Positions 49,301 through 55,724 of a DNA stretch of 64,000 nt are shown in pieces. The notes below the pieces were generated by a model. That model was not told where the DNA came from. It saw only the letters and a program-made list of their open reading frames with translations, and searched no databases. Numbering within the stretch: position 1 is the first letter of the stretch; each line of letters begins with the position of its first letter. Position numbers and translations under genes: made by a program. Origin of the DNA: Haliclystus octoradiatus (Eukaryota > Cnidaria > Staurozoa > Stauromedusae > Haliclystidae); the NCBI GenBank assembly GCA_916610825.1, contig OU744447.1, positions 3,460,146-3,524,145 on the forward strand, read 5' to 3'.

Positions 49301-49413
49301 TCTTCGGGCAATTTGATATTCACATAAAATTTTCATAAAAATACCATAAATGCTTTCCTGTTTCTTGTATTAGTCAAATTTTATTGTGGAGCTCACCAAC
49401 GATGAATTTGTAA
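19095..49413 (+). CDS. TTLL7: tubulin polyglutamylase TTLL7-type (26 exons, complete)
   Basis: Exons: 19095-19353, 20833-20890, 24157-24220, 25182-25249, 26912-26974, 28129-28224, 28854-28926, 30758-30853, 31716-31763, 32425-32516, 33807-33879, 35911-36069, 36362-36456, 37429-37522, 38012-38059, 38851-38913, 39281-39371, 40303-40346, 41086-41199, 41796-41966, 43066-43200, 43853-43933, 44853-45013, 45885-45933, 47623-47756, 49374-49413. They total 2469 nt, 822 aa plus TAA; human TTLL7 has about 887 aa. The enzyme adds glutamate chains to tubulin tails on microtubules, using ATP. The ATP-grasp TTL core spans about residues 75-415: INHFPGM (129-135), KPANGAMGNG (about 193-202), HLTNYSINKH (281-290), FEILGFDILLD (364-374) and VNRAPSFGTD (384-393). 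Asp370, Glu383 and Asn385 are the expected metal ligands. An in-frame TAG 21 nt upstream supports the start. All 25 junctions are GT-AG with matching phases. Confidence 0.95.
20509..21752. mobile_element. GTTCATGAAC-palindrome element(s) in TTLL7 intron 1-2, one split by a hAT insertion
   Basis: A copy at 20509-20758 begins CTTTGCGAAAAACAGTTCAG and is then made of repeats of the 10-bp palindrome GTTCATGAAC joined by CA or TG. A second piece starts near 20930, is interrupted by the hAT element at 20997-21673 and ends at TCCCTGCGGAAAACAG. The cleanest copy is at 31083-31268. TTLL7 exon 2 lies between the two pieces. Confidence 0.65.
20833..24220 (+). CDS. TTLL7: TTLL7 exons 2-3: start of the TTL domain
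   Basis: Exon 2 (20833-20890) encodes EKVCQKLGMIVTDYDSQD. Exon 3 (24157-24220) encodes LLIWSDSAIPMDRISEMKSY. These match the TTLL7 stretch before INHFPGM. The split codon at the junction (TG|C) reads Cys. Intron 2 is 3.3 kb and holds two transposons. Confidence 0.85.
20997..21673. mobile_element. hAT-type element with perfect 8-bp target duplication
   Basis: The ends CAGGGCCGTATTTAGGC and TAGATCCGGCCCTG are inverted repeats. GGTAGACC flanks both sides (20989-20996 and 21674-21681). The identical duplication suggests a recent insertion. The 677-bp body has no transposase frame, so it is non-autonomous. It lies in TTLL7 intron 2. Confidence 0.88.
22558..23617. mobile_element. piggyBac-like non-autonomous element
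   Basis: TTAA (22554-22557 and 23618-23621) flanks ends that read CACTTGTCGTGCCGA on the left and TCGGCATCATAAGTG on the right, an imperfect 15-bp inverted repeat. Near the left end is a pair of identical perfect 16-bp palindromes, CCCGAGTATACTCGGG, at 22574-22589 and 22608-22623. No transposase frame is visible in 1060 bp. It sits in TTLL7 intron 2. Confidence 0.8.
23820..24060. mobile_element. degraded GTTCATGAAC element
   Basis: Repeated CAGTTCATGAAC and TTCATGAACA units lie just upstream of TTLL7 exon 3. Other fragments of the family are at 22030-22140, 22440-22510, 26160-26220, 26540-26580, 27130-27260 and 28955-28990. Confidence 0.55.
24291..24435. mobile_element. pogo-like MITE fragment in TTLL7 intron 3
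   Basis: Blocks such as GGTGACCTTTATATACAGG and CATTGCAAGAGTGGC, and the end TATGTTTGACTGTA, match the right half of the element at 7822-8322. Confidence 0.65.
24925..25005 (-). repeat. tRNA-like SINE head (family C)
   Basis: On the minus strand, TTCATTGGTAGCTGAGTGAC resembles an A box and CCGGGGTTCAATTCCTCG a B box with a paired T stem. The acceptor stem does not pair well, so a SINE or tRNA pseudogene is likelier than a functional tRNA. Confidence 0.5.
25182..28926 (+). CDS. TTLL7: TTLL7 exons 4-7: ATP-binding half of the catalytic core
   Basis: Exon 4 (25182-25249) encodes KINHFPGMAEICRKDLLAKN. Exon 5 (26912-26974) encodes FPDEYSFVPQSWILPSE. Exon 6 (28129-28224) encodes RKKLKTFIVKPANGAMGNG, with the nucleotide-binding lysine and glycine-rich loop. 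Exon 7 (28854-28926) encodes IFLMRSTD and ENYIIQEYIDK. For exon 6 only the acceptor ATTATTAG fits the phase; the nearer AACAG 12 nt earlier would run into a stop. Confidence 0.9.
25362..25740 (-). mobile_element. LINE 3' end with (ATC)n tail and reverse-transcriptase C-terminus remnant
   Basis: An ATC microsatellite (25362-25391) is followed by ATTTATTCAGTACCCGATAA. Upstream on the minus strand (25541-25735) is a frame reading SFKHAETSARKWNGLASGMK then KFKHLLKNQ. It resembles the conserved tail after non-LTR reverse transcriptases (a W-N-x-L motif after an S/T-R region). Both fit a 5'-truncated LINE on the minus strand. Confidence 0.5.
25735..25912. mobile_element. pogo-like MITE copy in TTLL7 intron 4
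   Basis: It starts GAAACCTGTACATAACAGCC and ends GCTATAGCAGGTGCGACTGTA, the same order of blocks as 8135-8324. Confidence 0.65.
26630..26790. mobile_element. diverged pogo-like MITE, second family
   Basis: Phrases such as AATTTCGGATAGATTGCA and GCCAATTTTGATATGCAA match the intact element at 47951-48134. The ends have decayed. Confidence 0.45.
27645..27841 (-). repeat. tRNA-derived SINE, family B
   Basis: On the minus strand the head is GCGGCCTTGGTGTAGTGGCT (A-box-like), followed by CAGGTTCAATCCCTG (B box). The body holds GGTTGGCGTCAGGAAGGGCA and the tail AAGCTTACCCGGTTCGTGG. Other copies: 33908-34077 and 48930-49095 (minus), 39000-39205 (plus) and a degraded one at 35275-35490 (minus). All are in TTLL7 introns. 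Confidence 0.75.
29728..29912. mobile_element. pogo-like MITE half-copy in TTLL7 intron 7
   Basis: It begins TACAGTCAAACCTGTTATAA and ends TATACAGGTTTCATTGTA, matching the left half of 7822-8322. Confidence 0.7.
30016..30432. mobile_element. TCGAAAAGTTTAACG element carrying a truncated TTAA MITE
   Basis: The left end repeats GTCGAAAAGTTTAACGTCG and the right end is its complement, CGACGTTAAACTTTTCGACG. Inside, 30164-30360 is a copy of the left arm of the MITE at 15189-15869, cut off at AAGTCGTG, so one element has been broken into by another. Confidence 0.65.
30758..32516 (+). CDS. TTLL7: TTLL7 exons 8-10: central TTL core
   Basis: Exon 8 (30758-30853) encodes PLLLDGYKFDLRLYVFVMNI and IFLYNDGL. 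Exon 9 (31716-31763) encodes VRMGTETYMNPKESNL. Exon 10 (32425-32516) encodes YMHLTNYSINKHSDNF. The Val-Arg-Met-Gly after the DGL motif is TTLL7-like; most TTLLs have Arg-Phe-Ala here. Confidence 0.93.
31083..31268. mobile_element. GTTCATGAAC-palindrome element, cleanest copy
   Basis: The ends CCCCTGCGAAAACAGTTCAG and CTGAACTGTTTTTCGCAGGG are inverted repeats. The inside consists of GTTCATGAAC and variants such as GTTCATCAAC, arranged so that the whole element can fold back around ATGGCCCCAAA. It lies in TTLL7 intron 8. Confidence 0.8.
31430..31680 (+). mobile_element. LINE 3' UTR with (ATG)n tail
   Basis: A T-rich segment ends ATCAGTCCTGTGAAAAAATC, then GGTTATCAGGTTTTCTGAATAA and (ATG)n at 31664-31680. 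It is almost the same 3' end as at 16560-16646. It ends 36 nt before TTLL7 exon 9. Confidence 0.6.
31868..32400. mobile_element. compound array of pogo-like MITE pieces
   Basis: At least four partial copies are strung together: AACCTGTATATAACAGC recurs at about 32108 and 32208, GATTCAATAGAAAATACTA-like blocks recur several times, and the array ends GTTTGACGGTA. It occupies almost all of TTLL7 intron 9 and ends just before exon 10. Confidence 0.6.
32665..32800 (+). repeat. SINE family A, 5' part
   Basis: GGATTAGCTCAGATAGCAGG then GTGATTCAAATTCCCCC matches the head of the copy at 3905. It ends at CAAATGAGTGCTATCTAAA, next to a possible Harbinger-like MITE end (AGCCCGTTTTCCACT at 32797). Confidence 0.65.
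33807..36456 (+). CDS. TTLL7: TTLL7 exons 11-13: metal-binding end of the TTL core
   Basis: Exon 11 (33807-33879) encodes SIKAMLEKLRQQGTNTSVLW. Exon 12 (35911-36069) encodes the SHAYRMCR and FEILGFDILLD segments and ends PWVIE. Exon 13 (36362-36456) encodes VNRAPSFGTDQALDFEIKFG and LKLLNIR. The NRAPSFGTD version of the usual NHSPSF motif marks the TTLL7 subfamily. Asp370, Glu383 and Asn385 are intact, so the enzyme should be active. Confidence 0.94.
34482..34770 (+). pseudogene. Penelope-like element remnant (GIY-YIG endonuclease region)
   Basis: One frame reads VVHLYKCELCNTNYVGFTRR followed by HLHQRIDEH. It matches the Cys-x-x-Cys-x-x-x-Tyr-Val-Gly-x-T-x-R core of Penelope-like endonucleases. 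Further on, another frame reads CLTYEILFIGELKPILNKQS then DSIRAKLF, the usual C-terminus. Stops and frame changes between the two blocks show that it is dead. Motifs like AACGTTTCG near 33520 and 39780, often seen in flanks of such elements, also occur in these introns. Confidence 0.8.
35673..35871. mobile_element. CAGAGCC-ended MITE, copy 1
   Basis: The ends AGAGCCATCAATTAAGAGTT and ACTCTTTAAAATAAATGGCT are inverted repeats. The body shares CCATTGGACAGATGCCAGTC with copy 2 at 37031-37276. It lies in TTLL7 intron 11, ending 40 nt before exon 12. Confidence 0.75.
37031..37276. mobile_element. CAGAGCC-ended MITE, copy 2
   Basis: It begins CAGAGCCATCTATTTACAAG and ends CTTACAAATAGAAGGCTCTG. Related to copy 1 throughout, but with a GC-rich segment and an extra 40-bp stretch. 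It lies in TTLL7 intron 13. Confidence 0.75.
37429..38913 (+). CDS. TTLL7: TTLL7 exons 14-16: basic microtubule-binding helix
   Basis: Exon 14 (37429-37522) encodes SDRKRALDADKLKSRQRLMR. Exon 15 (38012-38059) encodes ESQQELHTLGKKKEQL. Exon 16 (38851-38913) encodes KQQLNDVRRQATKEDFENKN. The run is rich in Lys/Arg and predicted to be helical. In TTLL7 a basic helix after the core contacts the microtubule; the assignment follows from position and composition. Confidence 0.88.
37728..37870 (-). repeat. SINE family A, 3' part
   Basis: GAGACGGTATCGCCATATCG and the following CGAAGGCAACCGTACCACT are the complement of the family A tail. It lies in TTLL7 intron 14. Confidence 0.55.
39000..39205 (+). 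repeat. tRNA-derived SINE, family B (plus-strand copy)
   Basis: GCGGCATTGGTGTAGTGGCT then GGTCTCGGGCTCAATCCCTG form the A- and B-box-like head. The body GTTGGCATCAGCAAGGGCAT and the tail GCAAGCTTACCCGGTTTGTG match the copies at 27645 and 33908. Confidence 0.75.
39281..41966 (+). CDS. TTLL7: TTLL7 exons 17-20: linker after the catalytic core
   Basis: Exon 17 (39281-39371) encodes GNYTRIYPTENRKLADKYKQ, like the GNYRRIYP block of vertebrate TTLL7. Exon 18 (40303-40346), 44 nt long, encodes RSTQKSWQLNLAIR. Exon 19 (41086-41199) begins ERELLDQLEQVESDE. Exon 20 (41796-41966) is Ser/Asn-rich (SRSINGSQSNTDLSSPQISS) and probably disordered, like the Ser-rich stretch of the vertebrate protein. Confidence 0.87.
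40421..40688. mobile_element. CCCGGG-ended palindromic MITE, copy 1
   Basis: ACCCGGAGGGGGTACCTTCC on the left faces ATGGAAGTCTCCCCTCCG...CCCGGG on the right. Inside, GTGCCATTTACAAAAATCG and AAAAATGGCACGTCCCC extend the pairing. It lies in TTLL7 intron 18. Confidence 0.7.
42004..42304. mobile_element. CCCGGG-ended palindromic MITE, copy 2
   Basis: The left end CCGGGGGGGGGTACTTCGAA pairs with TTACATGGAAATACCCCCCG on the right. AATGGCACATCC echoes copy 1. The element starts 37 bp after the donor of TTLL7 exon 20, so a weak readthrough frame runs into it. Confidence 0.65.
42769..42930. repeat. near-perfect hairpin in TTLL7 intron 20
   Basis: ATGAAACAAAGATTAGTCAA at 42769 faces TTGACTAATCTTTGTTTCAT at 42911. 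Pairing goes on through ACTCTG/CAGAGT and CGGAATTTAT/ATAAATTCTG to a loop near 42850. The transcribed intron would form a stem of about 75 bp. It may be a foldback MITE or a source of small RNAs. Confidence 0.75.
43066..45013 (+). CDS. TTLL7: TTLL7 exons 21-23: conserved C-terminal region
   Basis: Exon 21 (43066-43200) ends with a run including LRALNHMKIKFPGKNDTEAD. Exon 22 (43853-43933) encodes ENWKFHKPRVASYWLVKLDS. Exon 23 (44853-45013) encodes DIVRSNVRAILQRIWELPNI, then LYNRFLWGNGQGMWHCF. These blocks are specific to TTLL7 among tubulin ligase-like proteins and fix the orthology. Exon 20 to 21 is the longest phase-0 joint in the tail. Confidence 0.94.
43265..43345 (-). repeat. tRNA-like SINE head (family D)
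   Basis: On the minus strand, GCATAGCTCGACAGTAGCAC is followed by CGTGGGTTCAACTCCCACG, a well-paired T arm with a B box. The D arm and acceptor stem are poor. It lies in TTLL7 intron 21 and is probably a SINE or tRNA pseudogene. Confidence 0.45.
43480..43655 (-). repeat. SINE family A, 5' part
   Basis: The minus strand starts GGATGAATTAGCTTAGATGA, with CTGTGGTCCAAACCCC at the B-box position, and runs into the CCGCCATCCTTAGATAGTA body. It lies in TTLL7 intron 21. Confidence 0.6.
45885..49413 (+). CDS. TTLL7: TTLL7 exons 24-26: C-terminus
   Basis: Exon 24 (45885-45933) encodes ETWEVLLTKSASGVAP. Exon 25 (47623-47756) encodes IELNCCRRLVQLCRDCLLVV followed by a Ser/His-rich stretch. Exon 26 (49374-49413) encodes SQILLWSSPTMNL and TAA. 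Vertebrate TTLL7 also ends with a Cys-rich helix and a short hydrophobic/Pro tail, but runs about 17 residues further. Exon 26 is the least certain exon; its phase and acceptor (TGTATTAG) fit. Confidence 0.82.
46060..46400 (-). repeat. SINE family A, near full length, minus strand
   Basis: AGACGGTATCGCCCTACCGA at the plus-strand left end is the complement of the family tail. CCGATCTGAAGATATAA at the right is the decayed tRNA-like head. It lies in TTLL7 intron 24. Confidence 0.7.
46465..46725. mobile_element. Harbinger-type MITE
   Basis: The ends AGGCTGATTTCCACTAGACG and CGTCTAGTGGAAACCAACT are inverted repeats, next to TAA on the left and TTA on the right. Ends resemble those of the transposase-bearing element 22 bp further on, so it may be mobilised by the same enzyme. 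Confidence 0.75.
46748..47472 (+). pseudogene. PIF/Harbinger transposon with transposase remnant
   Basis: Inverted ends AGTCGGGTTTCCACTTGGC and TCAAGTGGATACCCGGCT lie between TTA duplications (46745-46747, 47473-47475). Inside, 46960-47240 reads EREEKGELHLLVEEMKVYDI, then YFHHSFRMCPSAFEQF and MRKAIGSLVRLCACLRYLVT. That is the N-terminal part of HARBI1-like transposases. The DDE catalytic part is missing and an upstream arginine-rich part is in another frame, so the element is dead. It lies in TTLL7 intron 24. Confidence 0.85.
47951..48134. mobile_element. pogo-like MITE, second family (intact)
   Basis: CAGTGTAACCCGCTTATGTG on the left faces CACTTAAGCGGGTTACACTG on the right, between TA pairs (47949-47950, 48135-48136). 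At 184 bp it is fully palindromic at the ends. Such CAGTG-type ends with TA duplications are usual for pogo/Tigger derivatives. Confidence 0.82.
48930..49095 (-). repeat. SINE family B, diverged copy
   Basis: TCCACAAACCGAGTAAGCTT, GGATGTCCTTCCTGACGCC and the GACTCTGCGGACTGAGG remnant of the head follow the family B order. It lies in TTLL7 intron 25. Confidence 0.65.
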
Positions 49414-49554
49414 ATCATTTCACGGTCGGAAAGCATTGTCATCGTTTGGATCTTCCTGTTCAACAGCAACAGTATTGGAAGTTGACTCCAACAATTTCTC
49501 CACGTATTCCTTGCCTGCAAAAATGTAAAGCATTTCAAATTAAGTTACTACTAC

Positions 49555-51190
<1,636 letters not shown>

Positions 51191-51215
51191 TTACATCAAT
51201 GTATTTTAATTAGTC

Positions 51216-52937
51216 TTACCCTAGCATAGATTTGTCTTTTTCGTCTACCCAATCATCTTTGAAATAAGGATGGACTAGGGCTGCAGCTATTAACCTTGCA
51301 TCATCCAGAATATCATCAAATCTATCGTGGACTCCTTTCAACAGGACATTGATTAGAGGTATGCAATTTTGAGATGTGGAATGCTTCTTTTCCAATTTTT
51401 GAATGAGAATTACAATAGTTGGTACGAGTGTTCCCATATACAATTGAATTGATTTGTATGGTATATTTCTTCTTATGAATAATAATATTAATTCCAAGTT
51501 GACATGTTGATAGTAGACTGTACATTAAGTTCTCATAGTTTTCATAGTTTTCATTTACTGTATTTATGGTGTTTAGATAAATGCTAGAAGCTGCTAGATC
51601 ATGCATGGTCATTGTGAGTCATGCGGGGAGGAGTCATGTAGGTTCTCCTATGTTCTAGAATGTTCTAGATGGTTCAGGGAGGTTCCTACAGAGTATATCG
51701 CGTGCTTGTGAAACGGGTTTCATTACAGATGCATAATTGGTCAGGAAATTTATTTCACTTGATTTGAATCTGAAAGGAAATTAAAACAAGTTCAATAAAA
51801 TAAAATAAACATATTATCCTAATCAGAACTTTCTATACTATTCCAGTTTCCTGTAAAAGCAATGTAATTAAAATTTTAAAATTAGTATTGAAATAATAAC
51901 AGAAAAATACGATTTCCTTCTTATACATGGCATATTAGATTATTCATGTCACAAATAATAATTGTCACAATTGTATATAAAAATGAAAGTGTCAATAAAA
52001 CAGAGAGGATGAAAGTAGAAATATACCTTGGAACGCCGCTTTTATCAAGGACTTCATTGAATAGATCTTGGTCTTGGTGTAAAAGTCGATTCAGTCTCTC
52101 CACTGAGTCATATACAGAATTCCATCTGGTGTCGTTCGGCTTAACAAAATTGACTTTAAACGCAGACTGGACTTTTCAGCATTTTGTGCAGAACGAGATG
52201 TTTTATTTCAGGCTACTTGACATTTGGCGAATGTTGAGCGACTAATCTTCTTAAAAGCCTTGTTAGCATACGTTGTAGATATCAAGTTTAGAGTGTGTGC
52301 AGCACAGCGCTGATGTTCAGGCAAACTATAATCTTCCGAACCGATTCATCCAATTGAACTTCATCCAATTCAGCTGCAACTTCCACAAATTCCTGTTCAT
52401 CAAGACAGTTACTTTCATCCTCTTTGTTGCAACTGGTATTGTTATCATTTTCGACTGCCTCTCCAATTTCTGCAAACGCTTTCACGAAGTTAGAACCATT
52501 GTCTGTCGTTGTTGCATGACTTTAAACTTTAAATTTAAACAATGCAACACTATTTAATTGTACCATTCAGATCCACAAAATAGCACAGAGAGAAGAAACC
52601 CAATGTAACAATAAATATATAACAATTAAATGGTAAAAATAGCAACAAAATATTGAACATTGACACAGCAACGAGTAGGTATTGAATTACAATCGGAACA
52701 ATCAGCAAGCTTTCTATAAAGTGTTATGCTTTCGCTTCGTGTATTGTCCTTTTAGACAAATGTGTTGTGCGTCAATATTTTGTGGAAAATAACAGGAAAA
52801 TTAAAAAGTAACGTGAAAAGTAACGGAAAAATTAAAAAGTAGCGGAAAATACGTTACTAATTTTCTAATGAAAAAGTAACTAGTTACAATTAGAAGCTAC
52901 TTTCCTAAAAAAGTAACTAGTTATAAGTAGAAAACTG
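51216..52937 (-). pseudogene. hAT transposase pseudogene (ZBED-like)
   Basis: On the minus strand, in order: TTDNGSNFVKAFAEIGEAVE; a frame-shifted LPEHQRCAAHTLNLISTTYA; VKPNDTRWNSVYDSVERLNR followed by DKSGVPRY; and LLKGVHDRFDDILDDARLIA with LVHPYFKDDW. The DNGSNFVKAF, CAAHTLNL and TRWNSVYDS motifs are hAT transposase landmarks. Frame changes and stops make it inactive. The 5' end, near 52937, is rich in AAAAAGTAACTAGTTA repeats as in hAT termini. The C-terminal dimerisation part is lost where the LINE inserted. Confidence 0.85.
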
Positions 52938-54119
52938 GGTAATCATTAATTGAGATAGAGATGTTGGCTTCTTTCCTAGATTATGAGCCTACTGTATCAA
53001 TATGAGATGAATATGATCACTGCTCAAAAAATCTCACGTACGTTTGTTCTGATTTATTGGATTGTGGAGAACCGTAGAACTGATTCCGGCGATTAGATAC
53101 GATTAGTAGTCAAATATTCGAAAGAACATCAGTGCTGTGCTGTCTATTGATAATTAATTTAAGTAGCTAAATATATGATTCAATTTATATTTTATCATTA
53201 TGCTTTCAAATGTGATTGAACAACGTACAAAACGTATATTTACACTTTCGCCAAGATAGATTTCAGTCTGCAAGCAGGCTAATATTGCCTTGATTGGTAA
53301 TTTAATGCAACGGTATCAAATTTAGGAATAGAAAGAATTAAAGATTCCCTTTTTATTAAACAAAATTAATGATTAAGGGAGTTGTTGGTGCCGTGGGACT
53401 GTTAATTGATTATTTATTTCCTCTTCAAGGCCCGTTGCAGTAGGGGGTTTGTCCCCTAATATGGGCGTGGTAATTTGATTACGTCATTTTGACAGGGGAA
53501 TTAAAAATCCTGTATCCGGGCCTGCTCCGATCAAATAAAATAAATAGGTAGTAGAATCTCACTGCAATCCTTCTCAAAATATGTTAACACCTCAGTAAAG
53601 TTCTTTTCAAGTATTTGTGATTTAATTGTAGTCTTTGAAAGTAAATACATGATGTCGTTTATTGAATTTAAATTGCTAACAACCATAGATGCGAAATAAC
53701 ATTATCATCAGTTTCATCTTATTGTTGTTGCGAAAGTGTTATCATTCTCATCAGTTTTTAGTTTCACTTGGTAAAACCATTTGCAAGCAGCTTTTAACTT
53801 CAATGCAAAATATTTTTGGTCTGGAGATTTCAATTTGAATTCGATTTGGCTGCCCGCTAGATTATCAACCTATGAAATTTTTCAAATATCTAAATTTGTT
53901 AATACAATGATATCAAATAAGAAGTTTATTATTGCACAACAATGTCAGAATATCATAATATTCATACAGAAAATTTGTTACCGTACATGGTTATCTCGAC
54001 ACAACTGTTTGCATAATTTCCCGACAACGGATTATCTGTATTATTTCGCCAATAAGACGTACATAAGTCTCGGACAGACACAGAAATATAGAAAGATAAT
54101 GATATATAAATAGACAGTA
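52938..54119. other. non-genic spacer
   Basis: I see no gene. A possible small hAT-like MITE (CAAGGCCCG at 53429, CGGGCCTG at 53522) lacks a clear duplication. At 53788-53850 is an exon-like patch related to 60081-60207 (see findings). Confidence 0.4.
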
Positions 54120-55440
54120 TTATCAGTATAAGTAGATTAATCACGTCTGTAATTCATCAGAAAATGCAAACGGGATAACTTTTATAAATTCCTCTTTCTA
54201 GGCATTAAAAATCTATTAGAAAACTTACTATGACGTAAAATTGAATTAAGTTATTAAAGTGACAAATTGTAGCTAACGGATAGTTTTTATATACCATTCC
54301 CCTTACTTATGTGGAGTAATTAAAAGACCTTTTAGTAAATTACTTTGAATGTTATAAATAATTAATCACATTTTCAATTCATGTGAAAATGCAGACAGGA
54401 TATCTTTCATGAATTTCTCGTGTTAGGTGATTGTTAATCCCCTTGTAAATATCTTAGAGAAATGGCCATGACTCAAAACAAAATGAAGTTATTAAGTTGA
54501 GAAATTGTATTAAAGGAATAGTTTTTATCATTTCCATTTGTTATTATGAGTAATTTGAAGAAATGCTTTTAAACTACTTTGAATGTAATAAATAATTAAT
54601 CACATTTTCAATTCATGTGAAAATGCAGACAGGATATCTTTCATGAATTCCTCATGTTAGATCATTAGAAATACTTTAGAAACATAGATATTGCATAAAT
54701 TAAAATGAAGTTATGAAATTGATGAATTGTATTTAATGGTAGTTTTAATCATTTTCGTTTCGTCTTTTGAGTAATTTGAAGAACTGCCTTTAAATGTCGT
54801 TGAATGTTATAAATAATTGATCACGTCTCTAATTCATCAGAAAACGCAAACAGGGTAACTTTTATAAATTCCTCTTTCTAGGCATTGGAAATCTGTTAGA
54901 AAATATACTATGAAGTAAAATTGAATGAAGTTATTAAATTGACAAATTGTAATTAACGGATAGTTTTTACCATTTCCCTTTCGTATTTTGAGTAATTTGA
55001 CGGAATGTTTTTAAATTACTTTGAATGTTATAAGTAATTAATCACATCTTCAATTCATATGAAAATGCAGAAGGAATATCTTTCATAAATTCCTCATGTC
55101 AGGTCATTAGAAGTACGTTAGAAAATAGCCATGACATAATACAAAATGAAATCATTAAATTGAGGAGTTGTATTGAAGGAATAGTTTTTATCATTTCCAT
55201 TTGTTAATTTTGAGTAATTTGACGAAATGTTTTTAAATTACTTTGAATGTCATAAGTAATTAATCACATTTTCAATCCATATAATAATGCAGTCGAGATA
55301 TCTTTCATAAATTCCTCGTTTTCGTTCATAAAAAATATTTTTGAAACATAGGCATTGCATGAAACAAAATAAAGTTATTAAATTGATGTATTGTTTTGAA
55401 GGAATATTGTTATTATTTCTCTTTTGTATTTTGAGTAATT
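54120..55440 (+). repeat. 225-bp satellite, about 6 diverged copies
   Basis: Units start near AATTAATCACATTTTCAATTC, then AAAATGCAGACAGGATATC, TTTCATGAATTCCTC and GTAATTTGA. Starts are near 54137, 54363, 54598, 54828, 55039 and 55262, spaced 211-235 bp. Units 1 and 4 are closer to each other (GTCTNTAATTCATCAGAAAA) than to their neighbours, which suggests a two-type, higher-order pattern. The array ends about 285 bp before the PAN-domain gene. Confidence 0.85.
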
Positions 55441-55724
55441 TGAAGATTTGAGTTTTTTCAAGACATCACTTTTATACCCGGGTTTTATACTCTTTAACGA
55501 TTTTAGGCTGTCGTATTTTGACTTGATATATTTGTCATTTGATGTTACAGTATAAATTATTTATACTCCAAAGGCTTAAATTAGCCACAAGCAGACATTT
55601 GTTTCAGAAAAGTATAAAATGATTTATAGAGTGAATTTTTTATATAGTTGAGGCAATAATCTATTGAGATTAGGAGGTACAGATCTTTCGAGTACTCAAT
55701 ATTTCCAGTAGGTTTGCTGTTGAA

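Noticed and set aside
53781..54113. 110-residue plus-strand gene.
   Set aside because: Only the first part resembles the exon-like block at 60081-60207. The rest is AT-rich, without domain or splice support.
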